DNA of 64,000 nt from contig JAYGEX010000030.1 of assembly GCA_046582185.1 (NCBI GenBank), positions 1 to 64,000 of the forward strand, given 5' to 3'. The notes beneath the pieces are model-generated. The model was not told the origin of the DNA, made no database searches, and saw nothing but the letters and a program-made list of their open reading frames with translations. Of this stretch, positions 55,244 to 64,000 are shown one piece after another. The DNA is from GCA-002726655 sp046582185. GTDB taxonomy: Bacteria > Pseudomonadota > Gammaproteobacteria > Pseudomonadales > Azotimanducaceae. How positions within the stretch are numbered: the stretch's first letter is position 1; every line of letters begins with the position of its first letter. A program made the position numbers and the translations under genes.

Positions 55244-56746
55244 TTGGCACGACCAGGTCTTGATAGCGTTTTTGCTGACTGGAAGGAACGTGAAGCACTC
55301 GCAGAAGCGATGATTCCCATGATTGGCGGCTTGTATCGTCGAAATGTCGTTATCTATATTTATGGTGTGCCGGTATTTAATCAGTCTGTAATAGACTTGA
55401 TGAAGGCCCACCGTTTTGTTCGACAGATTGAACGAAATGAGATGTCGGAATTTGAGACCCACCCGATTCTGGAAATCCTCTGTGCAATGGATCTTGGGCC
55501 AGCGCATATCGACCTTGGAAAATTGACCACTGCTTATATGGCGGCGATGGCAGGCACCTCCATGAAGGACTATGTGGTTGGAGAATGTCTGTCGATCATG
55601 AACCATCCAGATATTGTTCATCACGATCCGCTGGATGTGGTTGTTTACGGTTTTGGAAGAATTGGGCGATTGGTGATGAGGCTGCTGGTGGAAAAGGCAG
55701 GCGGCGGACACAATCTGGTGCCAAAGGCCATTGTCTTGAGAGAGCCGAAGGATGTCATTAAAGACCTCAACAAAAGAGCCAGCCTGCTGCGACGGGATTC
55801 AATTCACGGCACCTTCAAGGGGACCATTGCAGTCGATGAGGAACACCTGGTCTTGATATGTAATGGCAACCCCATAAAATTAATCTATGCGTCCGATCAT
55901 ACGTCCATCGACTATACGGCTTATGGCATCAATAACGCGCTCGTAATTGATAGCACCGGTGCATGGCGGGACCAGGAAGGTCTCGAAGGTCACCTGAAGT
56001 CAAAAGGTATCGCCAAGGTACTCTTGACGACATCCGGAAAGGGCGATATGAAGAACATTGTCTACGGCGCCAACTCTTCACAAATTGGGCCAGAGGATAC
56101 AGTCATTGCTGCTGCTTCGTGCACCACCAACGCCATTGTTCCAGTACTGAAGTCCATGAGTGACCGGTTTGGCATCGTTCGTGGCCATATGGAAACGGTA
56201 CACGCCTATACCGATGACCAGAACTTACATGACAATACTCACTCCAAGTCGCGAAGAGGAAGGAGTGCACCACTTAACATGGTTCTCACGGAATCAAATG
56301 CCACCAGTGCTGTTGGTAAATTGTTGCCGGAACTTGCGGGTAAGCTCACAGGTAATTCCATTCGGGTACCGGTGCCAAATGTCTCCATGGCTATTCTCAA
56401 CCTGACCCTGGAAAACGAGACCACAGTTGAAGAAGTGAATGAATTCCTGCGTGATATATCACTCAACTCAAGCATGTCCCGCCAGATTGATTTCACTGCG
56501 TCGAGTGAATTGGTGTCCACGGACTTCATTGGTAATAGACATGCTGGCATCATTGATTCTGAGGCGACCATTGTGCAGGGACATCAGGTTGTCCTGTATG
56601 TGTGGTATGACAATGAGTTTGGTTATAGTTGCCAGGTTGTTCGTGTTGCCCAAAAGATGGCCGGAATAGACTACACGTTTATCGCACCGTCACTAACTGA
56701 TGAATCTCAAGTAGACGAGCGGCGGTCGCTGCCAGTTGACCTTTGA
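55244..56746 (+). CDS. gap: Glyceraldehyde-3-phosphate dehydrogenase, long N-terminally extended type
   Basis: The 500-aa enzyme has an N-terminal extension of about 125 residues, including EREALAEAMIPMIGGLYRRN, before the NAD-binding Rossmann start VVYGFGRIGRLVMRLL. The catalytic cysteine is in AASCTTNAIVP. This long form is known in Pseudomonas-type bacteria alongside shorter paralogues, and is often linked to gluconeogenesis; that role is inferred. The TTG at 55244 follows AGAGGAG; the later ATG at about 55310 would cut into the conserved extension. Confidence 0.9.
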   Translation: MARPGLDSVFADWKEREALAEAMIPMIGGLYRRNVVIYIYGVPVFNQSVIDLMKAHRFVRQIERNEMSEFETHPILEILCAMDLGPAHIDLGKLTTAYMAAMAGTSMKDYVVGECLSIMNHPDIVHHDPLDVVVYGFGRIGRLVMRLLVEKAGGGHNLVPKAIVLREPKDVIKDLNKRASLLRRDSIHGTFKGTIAVDEEHLVLICNGNPIKLIYASDHTSIDYTAYGINNALVIDSTGAWRDQEGLEGHLKSKGIAKVLLTTSGKGDMKNIVYGANSSQIGPEDTVIAAASCTTNAIVPVLKSMSDRFGIVRGHMETVHAYTDDQNLHDNTHSKSRRGRSAPLNMVLTESNATSAVGKLLPELAGKLTGNSIRVPVPNVSMAILNLTLENETTVEEVNEFLRDISLNSSMSRQIDFTASSELVSTDFIGNRHAGIIDSEATIVQGHQVVLYVWYDNEFGYSCQVVRVAQKMAGIDYTFIAPSLTDESQVDERRSLPVDL

Positions 56747-56760
56747 GTGAGAACAGGTAA

Positions 56761-56798
56761 CTGGGAGTAGGCATTCCAAAAATAATGAATGCTCCCAG
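56761..56798 (+). terminator. Hairpin downstream of gap
   Basis: CTGGGAG and GCATTC pair with GAATG and CTCCCAG (about 12 bp with a 4-nt bulge) 15 bp after the stop. It is followed by CTTAAATTTG, so the T-tract is weak. Confidence 0.55.
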
Positions 56799-57009
56799 CT
56801 TAAATTTGTAATCTCTTCTGGCTTAATCTCCGCCAGCAAACTATAATCGCGGCGTTTTTTTGAGGGCATTTTGTTGCTCGCCAAGTACTGTTGATCAAGG
56901 CTTTGTCATCTAGGCCATCTGATTGTTTGGGTGGGTAGGCAAATAATTGCATCAATGTCTATTTGTTATCACCAGTTAGTACATACCAAAAGGTCGTTGT
57001 CAGGAAGGC

Positions 57010-58371
57010 ATGATTAGGATAAAACGCGGGCTAAATTTGCCCATTTCCGGAAGCCCGGTCCAGGTAATAGAGACCAGCCGTCCGGCGCGCAGTGTTGCTT
57101 TAGTGGGATATGATTATCCTGGCATGAAACCGACGATGGAAGTTAGCGTCGGCGATACGGTCATCGCGGGGCAATTGCTATTCACTGACAAGAAGACACC
57201 GGGGGTAAAATATACAGCGCCCGCCAGTGGTGTTGTGTCTGCTATTAATCGCGGCGCAAAGCGAGTATTTCAATCGCTCGTGATTGAAGTTGGTGGTGAT
57301 GATGCGCTCGCGTATAAAAGCAAGGACTTCGCCAGTCATTCTCAGGATGAAATTACCAGGCTTACCAGGGATAAGGTTGTTCAAACGCTGATGGATTCCG
57401 GTCAATGGACTGCCATCAGGACAAGGCCTTATAGCAAAGTCCCGGCGCTTGATTCCATACCCCATTCCATATTTGTGACTGCTATGGACAGCCGTCCACT
57501 CGCAGCAGACCCGCAACTCTTTCTTGGCGAACAAGGTGACGCTTTCCTGGCAGGTATTGATGTCCTGTCCTGTTTGACTGATGGCAAGGTTTTCGTCTGT
57601 AGCGCTGCCAGCGCAACTATTCCACAAAGTAATAATCCGAAGGTTCAGGAAGAGCAGTTTTCCGGGCCACATCCATCTGGGCTCGCTGGTACGCACATAC
57701 ATTTTCTAGATCCAGCTGGCAGTAACAAAACAGTTTGGAGTGTGGGATATCAAGACGTTATCGCCATGGGCCATCTATTTTTGTCCGGCGAATTGTTTTT
57801 CGAACGGGTTATCTCGATTGCCGGGCCGGATATTGATAATCCGCGACTACTAAGGACTCGTCTGGGAGCAAATACGGACGAACTTATTGCCGGAGAGATA
57901 GCAGCAACGGGTGAACATCGAACCATCAGTGGCTCGGTGCTCGATGGACGAACAGCTGTTGGTGCAATGGCCTATCTCGGCAGGCTTCACAATCAGATTT
58001 CTGTCCTGAAGGAAGGTACGGAGAGAGAGTTATTTGGATTCGTTATGCCAGGCGTTGCGAAGTTCTCACTCACACGATTGTTTGCCGGAAGATACTTCGG
58101 TGTAAAAAAATATCCGCTGACAACCAGTACCGGCGGTAGCGAACGGGCGATGGTCCCTATTGGGTCTTACGAGGAAGTGATGCCTCTGGACATATTGCCC
58201 ACCCAATTGCTTAGAGCACTATTGGTGAGTGATTTTGATAGCTCCATTGACCTTGGTTGTCTTGAACTGGATGAGGACGATCTGGCCCTGTGTACATTTG
58301 CATGTCCTGGGAAATATGAATACGGACCCTATCTGCGGCAGATGCTGACGCGGATAGAGGAAGAGAGCTAG
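57010..58371 (+). CDS. nqrA: Na+-NQR subunit A
   Basis: The 453-aa peripheral subunit of the Na+-translocating NADH:quinone reductase begins with MIRIKRGLNLPISGSP. It has the biotinyl-lipoyl-like segment LLFTDKKTPGVKYTAPASG, then a Soluble-Ligand-Binding-like domain and C-terminal CTFACPGKYEYGPYLRQ. It supports quinone binding on the cytosolic face. It starts the six-gene operon, with AGGA upstream of the ATG. Confidence 0.96.
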   Translation: MIRIKRGLNLPISGSPVQVIETSRPARSVALVGYDYPGMKPTMEVSVGDTVIAGQLLFTDKKTPGVKYTAPASGVVSAINRGAKRVFQSLVIEVGGDDALAYKSKDFASHSQDEITRLTRDKVVQTLMDSGQWTAIRTRPYSKVPALDSIPHSIFVTAMDSRPLAADPQLFLGEQGDAFLAGIDVLSCLTDGKVFVCSAASATIPQSNNPKVQEEQFSGPHPSGLAGTHIHFLDPAGSNKTVWSVGYQDVIAMGHLFLSGELFFERVISIAGPDIDNPRLLRTRLGANTDELIAGEIAATGEHRTISGSVLDGRTAVGAMAYLGRLHNQISVLKEGTERELFGFVMPGVAKFSLTRLFAGRYFGVKKYPLTTSTGGSERAMVPIGSYEEVMPLDILPTQLLRALLVSDFDSSIDLGCLELDEDDLALCTFACPGKYEYGPYLRQMLTRIEEES

Positions 58372-58513
58372 GTAGTTCCTGTCAATTAACTACATAATTT
58401 GAACAAAAGATGCAGAATATCACTATTGTTAGCCTTGAAAAACAATCACTTACGAAGGAAGTGCCACCGGCGGATTCCAATTCCGGATTGGCGCTAGGCA
58501 GGAACTTATTTCA

Positions 58514-59716
58514 ATGTCATTAAGAGAACTATTGGACAGTATTGAACCGCACTTCGAGAAAGGAGGCCGGTTTGAGAAATACATTGCTGCCTATGAAATG
58601 GTCGATACCTTTTTTTACACGCCAGGTGAGGTTACTACCAGCGCCTCTCACGTGCGGGATTCTGCAGATCTAAAACGAATCATGACTACCGTCTGGTGGT
58701 GCGCGTTCTTTCCCATGTTTATTGGTATGTACTACGTGGGTTTGCAAGCGAACATCGCTATGGATCAAATGGGTGTAGAAGGTCTGGCTGGCTGGCGAGG
58801 ATGGATCGTTGATCTGCTCGCGGGTTATGACGTCGATAATTGGTGGCACTGCATGGTTTATGGTGCCGTATTCTATGTGCCGATCTATATGGTCACCTTT
58901 ATTGTCGGCGGCGTGTGGGAAGTGTTTTTTGCGGTTAAGCGCGGACACGAAGTTAATGAAGGTTTCTTTGTCACCAGCATTCTTTTCTCCTTAATCGTAC
59001 CGGCCACCATCCCTCTCTGGCAGGTGGCCCTGGGTATTTCCTTCGGTGTTGTCATTGGTAAGGAAATATTTGGTGGAACCGGCAAGAATTTTCTTAACCC
59101 CGCACTCACCGGTCGTGCATTTCTCTTCTTCGCGTATCCCAGTGCAATTTCTGGTGATTTTGTTTGGACCGCAGTTGATGGGTTCAGCGGCGCGACTACC
59201 CTTGGTATCGCTGCAGTTAGTGGCATGGAAGGAATCGCGGCTTCCGGCATGACATGGACGATGGCCTTCATTGGCAATATGCAAGGTTCGGTAGGCGAAA
59301 CATCGACGCTAATGATCTTTATCAGCGGCATCATTCTTATCGTCGCGAAAATAGCATCCTGGCGAATTATGGCTGGTGTGATGATTGGGATGGTGGGCAT
59401 GTCGATGCTGTTTAACGGTATTGGGTCTGATTCAAACCCGATGTTCGCCATGCCCTGGTACTGGCATATGGTACTCGGTGGATTCGCCTTTGGTATGGTA
59501 TTTATGGCGACCGATCCAGTTTCTGCATCAATGACCGATACAGGTAAGTGGGCATTTGGAGCATTGATTGGTGTTATGTGTGTTTTGATTCGTGTTGTGA
59601 ACCCGGCGTTCCCCGAGGGGATGATGCTGGCGATTTTGTTCGCAAATCTATTCGCCCCAATTATTGACTGGACAGTTGTTCGAGCCAATGTAAGAAGGAG
59701 GCTCGCCCGTGCCTGA
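58514..59716 (+). CDS. nqrB: Na+-NQR subunit B
   Basis: The 400-aa membrane subunit has about ten transmembrane helices. It carries the FMN attachment motif SGATT, with covalent FMN on Thr228 by analogy with Thr236 of Vibrio cholerae. It also has GGTGKNFLNPALTGRAFLF and MATDPVSASMTDTGKW. NqrB holds the sodium path and riboflavin site. Its 142-bp spacer from nqrA is longer than other internal gaps but shows no clear extra gene. Confidence 0.96.
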   Translation: MSLRELLDSIEPHFEKGGRFEKYIAAYEMVDTFFYTPGEVTTSASHVRDSADLKRIMTTVWWCAFFPMFIGMYYVGLQANIAMDQMGVEGLAGWRGWIVDLLAGYDVDNWWHCMVYGAVFYVPIYMVTFIVGGVWEVFFAVKRGHEVNEGFFVTSILFSLIVPATIPLWQVALGISFGVVIGKEIFGGTGKNFLNPALTGRAFLFFAYPSAISGDFVWTAVDGFSGATTLGIAAVSGMEGIAASGMTWTMAFIGNMQGSVGETSTLMIFISGIILIVAKIASWRIMAGVMIGMVGMSMLFNGIGSDSNPMFAMPWYWHMVLGGFAFGMVFMATDPVSASMTDTGKWAFGALIGVMCVLIRVVNPAFPEGMMLAILFANLFAPIIDWTVVRANVRRRLARA

Positions 59717-60560
59717 TTCACAAGACCCTAATTTGGCGGACTCCAATTTAAACGACTCCAATTTAAACGATAAGGATTCCATAAAGAATATTGTCATCGT
59801 GGCCCTGTCAGTGTGCTTTGTGTGCGCTATTGTTGTATCAGGAGCTGCGGTCTCTCTTAAGCCGGAACGTATGGCTAATAAGGCGCTTGATAGAAACAAG
59901 AACATCCTTATTGCTGCAGGACTGTTTGAGCAAGATGTAACACAGCTCCGCGAAATTGACAGCCTGTTTGAGAAATTTCAGATCAAGATTGTTGACTTCG
60001 AGGAGCAGCGCTTCCTCTCCGATGCTGAAGCAGAAGCCGCGGGCATCAATGCCATGACCTACGACCAGCGTAAGGCAGCGAAAGATCCTGCCAGTTCAAT
60101 TGCCCTGACAAAGAAGGTTGATATTGCCTCCATTAAGCGGCGCGCGCGATACAGCGTGGTATATCTCCTTGAGAAGGACGGGGAGCTTGATCGGATTGTT
60201 CTGCCTGTTCATGGCTACGGACTCTGGTCGACGCTCTATGGTTTCATCGCCCTTGAAGGCGATGTTAATACGGTTTCCGGTATTACTTTTTATGAGCAAC
60301 AGGAAACTGCCGGCTTAGGTGGTGAAGTGGACAATCCTGCATGGAAAGCCCTGTGGCCCGGTAAGACTATCTACAACTCGGATCACAAGTTTTCGCTACG
60401 GGTGATCAAAGGTACTGTGAATCCGAATTCACCAAATGCAAATTTTCAGGTAGATGGTTTATCTGGCGCGACATTGACTAGCCGTGGCGTTGAAAATCTA
60501 GTGGCTTATTGGCTTGGTGACAATGCATTTGGCCCAATTTTAAAAGACCTGGAAGGCTAA
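59709..60560 (+). CDS. nqrC: Na+-NQR subunit C
   Basis: The 283-aa subunit has one transmembrane helix near residues 24-46 and a periplasmic FMN-binding domain. FMN is joined to Thr255 in the SGATLTS motif by an ApbE-type transferase. GGEVDNPAWKALWPGK is another conserved block. The start overlaps nqrB by 8 bp. The cytosolic N-terminus contains an exact 15-bp tandem duplication giving DSNLNDSNLN. Confidence 0.95.
   Translation: MPDSQDPNLADSNLNDSNLNDKDSIKNIVIVALSVCFVCAIVVSGAAVSLKPERMANKALDRNKNILIAAGLFEQDVTQLREIDSLFEKFQIKIVDFEEQRFLSDAEAEAAGINAMTYDQRKAAKDPASSIALTKKVDIASIKRRARYSVVYLLEKDGELDRIVLPVHGYGLWSTLYGFIALEGDVNTVSGITFYEQQETAGLGGEVDNPAWKALWPGKTIYNSDHKFSLRVIKGTVNPNSPNANFQVDGLSGATLTSRGVENLVAYWLGDNAFGPILKDLEG
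59739..59768 (+). repeat. 15-bp perfect tandem duplication in nqrC
   Basis: GACTCCAATTTAAAC occurs twice in a row at 59739-59753 and 59754-59768, in frame, encoding DSNLN twice. Confidence 0.95.
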
Positions 60561-60584
60561 GCAGCCTATTCAGGAGAGGGAATT

Positions 60585-61244
60585 ATGTCGAACATAAAAG
60601 AAATATTGCTGGGTCCGCTATTTAAGGACAATCCCATTGGTTTGCAGATACTGGGGATTTGCTCGGCGCTGGCTGTGACTACAAAGATGAGCGTCGCGCT
60701 GGTAATGTGCATAGCACTAACTTTGGTGACTGCATTTTCCAACTTGTTTATTTCCATGATTCGCAATCGAATTCCAAACAGCATCAGGATTATCGTCCAG
60801 ATGACGATCATTGCGTCCTTGGTGATTGTCGTTGACCAGGTGTTGGGGGCAGTTGCCTACGATATGAGTAAACAGCTAACAGTTTTTGTCGGCCTCATTA
60901 TTACCAACTGTATCGTCATGGGCCGAGCCGAAGCGTTTGCAATGCAAAACCCACCCGGCTTGAGCTTTCTTGATGGCATTGGTAACGGCCTGGGTTATAG
61001 CGTGGTGTTGATGACCGTTGCTCTCATTCGCGAGTTGGTAGGCTCCGGGACTATATTTGGTTTTGAGATATTACAACTGGTGACAAATGGCGGTTGGTAT
61101 ACACCCAATGGTCTTATGTTGTTACCCCCTAGTGCTTTCTTTGTTATTGGTCTGTTGATTTGGGCGCTACGGTCCTGGAAGACTGAGCAGGTAGAAGAAA
61201 CAGAATACAAAATTGGTGGTCATACCGCCTTGTCCAGAGCGTAG
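60585..61244 (+). CDS. nqrD: Na+-NQR subunit D
   Basis: The 219-aa membrane subunit has about six helices and pairs with NqrE around a shared iron site. Hallmarks are LGPLFKDNPIGLQILGICSA (residues 8-27), ITNCIVMGRAEAFA with the conserved Cys, and DGIGNGLGYSVVL. It follows nqrC by 24 bp with GGAGAG upstream. Confidence 0.96.
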   Translation: MSNIKEILLGPLFKDNPIGLQILGICSALAVTTKMSVALVMCIALTLVTAFSNLFISMIRNRIPNSIRIIVQMTIIASLVIVVDQVLGAVAYDMSKQLTVFVGLIITNCIVMGRAEAFAMQNPPGLSFLDGIGNGLGYSVVLMTVALIRELVGSGTIFGFEILQLVTNGGWYTPNGLMLLPPSAFFVIGLLIWALRSWKTEQVEETEYKIGGHTALSRA

Positions 61245-61253
61245 GTACCGGCC

Positions 61254-61865
61254 ATGTTTGAATACTATTTGAGTCTGTTCGTTAAGGCAGTATTTGTTGA
61301 GAATATGGCCCTGGTGTTCTTCCTCGGCATGTGCACATTTATTGCGCTGTCCAAGAAGATCGAAACGGCGATCGGGCTTGGTATCGCTGTTGTGGTCGTT
61401 CAGTCCATTACTGTACCTGTTAACAATCTCATCTTTCAATTCCTGCTTGCCGACGGTGCGCTGGCATGGGCAGGATTACCGGAAGTTGACCTTAGTTTTC
61501 TTGGTTACCTGAGTTATATCGGAGTAATCGCTGCAATCGTACAAATCCTTGAGATGTTTTTAGATAAATACATGCCTGCTTTATATAACTCGCTGGGTGT
61601 ATTCCTTCCCTTGATTACCGTGAATTGTGCGATCCTGGGCGCCAGCCTCTTTATGGTAAACAGAAGCTATAACTTCGCCGAAAGTGTTGTTTATGGTGTG
61701 GGAAGTGGTCTTGGCTGGGCGATTGCCATTATGGTTCTGGCCGGCATTCGAGAAAAGCTGAAGTACAGCGATATACCCGATGGTCTACAGGGGCTGGGTA
61801 TTACATTCATCACTGTTGGTTTGATGTCCCTGGGTTTTATGTCTTTTGGTGGAATATCTTTATAG
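61254..61865 (+). CDS. nqrE: Na+-NQR subunit E
   Basis: The 203-aa membrane subunit is homologous to NqrD with inverted topology. Hallmarks are FVENMALVFFLGMCTF, containing the iron-ligand Cys, and VNCAILGASLFM, plus VYGVGSGLGWAIAI. It follows nqrD by 9 bp. Confidence 0.96.
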   Translation: MFEYYLSLFVKAVFVENMALVFFLGMCTFIALSKKIETAIGLGIAVVVVQSITVPVNNLIFQFLLADGALAWAGLPEVDLSFLGYLSYIGVIAAIVQILEMFLDKYMPALYNSLGVFLPLITVNCAILGASLFMVNRSYNFAESVVYGVGSGLGWAIAIMVLAGIREKLKYSDIPDGLQGLGITFITVGLMSLGFMSFGGISL

Positions 61866-61959
61866 GTAGTTGGCGAATGTCTATCTATTGTTAGTTTCCA
61901 ATTTATACATTTCCGAATGTTCGACTTACAGATTTTCGACGTATGAATTTCCGCTTTTT

Positions 61960-61990
61960 TACAAATTTCCATCGTTACAAATTTCCATCG
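61960..61990 (+). repeat. 16-bp tandem repeat before nqrF
   Basis: TACAAATTTCCATCGT at 61960-61975 repeats at 61976-61990. It sits in the 151-bp nqrE-nqrF spacer, which also holds related ATTTCC pieces and is longer than expected inside an nqr operon. Confidence 0.88.
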
Positions 61991-62016
61991 CGAACTGATA
62001 AGAAGATTGAGGCAAG

Positions 62017-63240
62017 ATGAATAACGAAATTTTCCTGGGTGTAGGCATGTTCACCACCATTATCATGGTGTTGGTATTCATCATCCTCTATGCGCGCAAG
62101 CTTTTGGTCAGTACCGGCGAAGTGCTTATCGAAATCAATGAAGATGCTTCAAATTCTATTGCCACCAAAGCCGGTGGGAAGTTATTGAATACACTTTCCG
62201 ACGCAGGCATATTCCTCTCCTCAGCTTGCGGTGGTGGTGGTACTTGTGGCCAATGTCGATGCCGGGTCCTTTCGGGTGGCGGCGCAATGCTGGCAACCGA
62301 AGAAGGGCATTTCACTCGCAGCGAAGCTAAAGACGGCTGGCGGCTAAGTTGCCAGACCGCCGTCAAGCAGGATCTGAAGATTGAAGTTGCTGCGGAATTC
62401 TTCGATGTTAAACGCTGGGAATGCGAAGTCATTTCGAATCACAATGTTGCGACCTTTATTAAGGAACTTGTACTTAAGTTGCCGGAAGGGGAAGAAGTCG
62501 ATTTCCGTGCTGGTGGTTATGTGCAGTTCGAAATTCCTGCCTATCATATCAACTATAGGGATATTGAAGTCGAAGAAGAATATCGCCCGGATTGGGAAAA
62601 GTTTGGTGTATTCGAACATGAATCCAAGGTGGATGAGCCGACAATTCGGGCCTATTCCATGGCCAACTATCCGGAAGAGAAGGGCATCATGAAGTTTAAT
62701 ATTCGTGTTGCGTCACCCCCTCCCGGTACTGATCATATACCGGGCAAGATGTCGTCTTATCTGTTCACCTGTAAGCCTGGAGACAAGGTGACGATTTTCG
62801 GACCCTATGGTGAATTCTTCGCCAAGGAAACAGATGCTGAAATGGTCTTCATCGGCGGTGGCGCGGGTATGGCTCCCATGAGGGCGCACATATTTGACCA
62901 ACTGTTACGTATTCATACTGATCGTAAAATCACCTTCTGGTATGGCGGACGGAATCAGACTGAGCTCTTTTATGTAGACGAATATGACAAGCTTGCCAAA
63001 GAGCATGATAACTTCGAATGGCACATCGCCTTGTCGGATCAGAATCTTGAAGACTGGAATGGATATACAGGCTTTATTCACAACGTCCTGTATGAAAAAT
63101 ATCTCAAGGATCACAGAGCGCCGGAAGATTGTGAATATTACATGTGTGGCCCACCGATGATGAATTCCGCGGTCATTTCAATGCTGGAAGATCTAGGCGT
63201 AGAACGAGCAAACATCTTCCTGGATGACTTCGGAGGGTAA
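62017..63240 (+). CDS. nqrF: Na+-NQR subunit F (NADH-oxidising)
   Basis: The 407-aa subunit receives electrons from NADH. It has an N-terminal membrane helix, a [2Fe-2S] ferredoxin domain with Cys71, Cys77, Cys80 and Cys112 (CGGGGTCGQCRC), an FAD domain (RAYSMANYPEE) and an NADH domain (FIGGGAGMAPMRAH, YMCGPPMMN). All residues expected for function are present. It is the last gene in the cluster; apbE and nqrM do not follow here. Confidence 0.97.
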   Translation: MNNEIFLGVGMFTTIIMVLVFIILYARKLLVSTGEVLIEINEDASNSIATKAGGKLLNTLSDAGIFLSSACGGGGTCGQCRCRVLSGGGAMLATEEGHFTRSEAKDGWRLSCQTAVKQDLKIEVAAEFFDVKRWECEVISNHNVATFIKELVLKLPEGEEVDFRAGGYVQFEIPAYHINYRDIEVEEEYRPDWEKFGVFEHESKVDEPTIRAYSMANYPEEKGIMKFNIRVASPPPGTDHIPGKMSSYLFTCKPGDKVTIFGPYGEFFAKETDAEMVFIGGGAGMAPMRAHIFDQLLRIHTDRKITFWYGGRNQTELFYVDEYDKLAKEHDNFEWHIALSDQNLEDWNGYTGFIHNVLYEKYLKDHRAPEDCEYYMCGPPMMNSAVISMLEDLGVERANIFLDDFGG

Positions 63241-63303
63241 ATTGCCAGAGGCAATTTACGCCGCTGAAGCGAACCCCTCAGCGGGTTCGCGGAGACTCAG
63301 CGG
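63238..63303 (+). terminator. Stacked hairpins at the end of the nqr operon
   Basis: TAAATTGCC-AGA-GGCAATTTA starts at the nqrF stop codon. A larger structure follows: CCGCTGA (63261-63267) pairs with TCAGCGG (63297-63303), and inside it GCGAACCC (63269-63276) pairs with GGGTTCGC (63283-63290). No T-tract follows, so it may be a Rho-independent-like stop without a U-run, an mRNA-end stabiliser or a REP-like palindrome. Confidence 0.7.
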
Positions 63304-63356
63304 CAGGTCTCAGCGCCAAGGATGGCGTTTCTCGCACAATCCCTCTTTCCCCTCAG

Positions 63357-64000
63357 TTAAGGCGCGTTACCCTCCATCTTGATCTCGCTAATCCGATAAC
63401 CCGCTTCCGGCTGAATGCGCAGGAACACGCCATCTTCCCTTTTCTCTGTCCATGGCAGAACGGGTATGATCTTTCTCTTATTCGCCATTTCAATTGCGTT
63501 ATCGACCGAAGTACTTTCACCAAGCATTTCTACGTTAAGCCGCGTAGGGAAAATGATGGTGTACTTCCCGTTGTCAGCGCCCGCGAGTGCATCTTCCGGA
63601 GATATCCATATGGAATCGACAGATTCGTGACCATCATGAATAGCCAGGTGATCGTCTGGTGCTTCTGCAAGATAGAAATGTGTATCAAAGCGCTTTGGCA
63701 TCATATCCGGCGTTATCCAATGGGAGAATCGATGTAAGCGATCGCAAGCCAGAACGAGGTTCTCTGTTTCCAGAAATTGAGCGATGGATAGTTCACCTTT
63801 ATTAAGTGAATCTCGATAGTGATCGAGCGTGCTTAATTTCTCCCCGTTTATGAGCGATGATTCGCCCTTGTTCCGCGCCAGTAAAATACCACATTCCTCG
63901 AATGCCTCCCGAATGGCACCTACCATAAGAGACAGTTCTGTATCGCCCACATCTGCCGAACCATCGCAATACTCGCGAACGTCGTTATCACCTGGATCGA
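63357..64000 (-). CDS. NUDIX hydrolase, N-terminus beyond the window
   Basis: The minus-strand frame is open to the window edge, so the 5' end is missing. The NUDIX box is visible as PGD-type DPGDNDVREY followed by GAIREAFEECGILLA (the REx2EE core). NUDIX enzymes cleave nucleoside diphosphates linked to another moiety; C-terminal features do not identify the substrate. It converges on nqrF. Confidence 0.85.
   Translation of the reverse strand, partial: DPGDNDVREYCDGSADVGDTELSLMVGAIREAFEECGILLARNKGESSLINGEKLSTLDHYRDSLNKGELSIAQFLETENLVLACDRLHRFSHWITPDMMPKRFDTHFYLAEAPDDHLAIHDGHESVDSIWISPEDALAGADNGKYTIIFPTRLNVEMLGESTSVDNAIEMANKRKIIPVLPWTEKREDGVFLRIQPEAGYRISEIKMEGNAP

Noticed and set aside
58410..58523. 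37-aa frame between nqrA and nqrB
   Set aside because: It lacks a ribosome binding site and recognisable features and overlaps the nqrB start; probably chance.

Overview
The window looks like one contig end of a free-living Gammaproteobacterium, probably marine or brackish. Support comes from a full Na+-translocating NADH:quinone reductase operon (nqrABCDEF), the mfd/csiV pair, ribosome modulation factor, SapC, a MoxR/Bat operon and a LexA with an E. coli-like SOS box. I cannot name a genus. The first 18 bases are Illumina adapter, so position 1 is a raw assembly end.

Layout. 1-3.5 kb is a scarred dTDP-rhamnose (rfb) locus. It holds a fragment of one IS3-family element, a complete second IS3-family element (156-1357), a beheaded rfbD, tRNA-Asp and tRNA-Val with partial tandem copies of the tRNA-Asp 3' end, and intact rfbB. 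3.5-12.4 kb carries a secreted metzincin-like lipoprotein, a PLP-dependent deaminase/desulfhydrase with a strange GCPE repeat insert, cysE, nadK, a mocA-like/xdhC pair, a rhomboid protease and a DUF2797 gene. 12.5-18.6 kb has a degenerate GIY-YIG gene, pepN, a PP-loop ATPase gene with an in-frame TGA, an enoyl-CoA hydratase and an MFS permease. 18.7-26 kb is a moxR-DUF58-DUF4381-batA-batBC-batD operon. 26.3-33.3 kb has rmf, amtB, ddl, an SMP-30 protein, a ZntR-like regulator with its own 19-bp-spacer promoter, a Rieske oxygenase, and a decaying hydrolase/TetR pair. 33.7-44.4 kb has an ABC-F ATPase, an S9 peptidase, a small thioredoxin-fold protein, tatD, a broken slt, uspA, a small membrane-anchored protein and topA. 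44.7-56.7 kb has lexA with two SOS boxes, a SPOR protein, mscS, sapC, csiV, mfd, a retropepsin-like protease and a long-form gap. 57-63.2 kb is nqrA-F, followed by a truncated NUDIX gene.

Two themes go beyond routine annotation. First, short tandem duplications (8 to about 17 bp, plus one 60-bp tetranucleotide tract) recur between and inside genes, and one has visibly shifted a reading frame. Second, several genes are damaged or lack a standard start codon: the hydrolase, its TetR partner, slt, the PP-loop ATPase, the GIY-YIG gene and the desulfhydrase N-terminus. In three of these an ATA codon sits where the initiator Met is expected. This could be real decay, unusual initiation, or base-level assembly error; read mapping would separate these. 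I see no CRISPR array, prophage or recognisable defence island, and no clear new multi-gene system.
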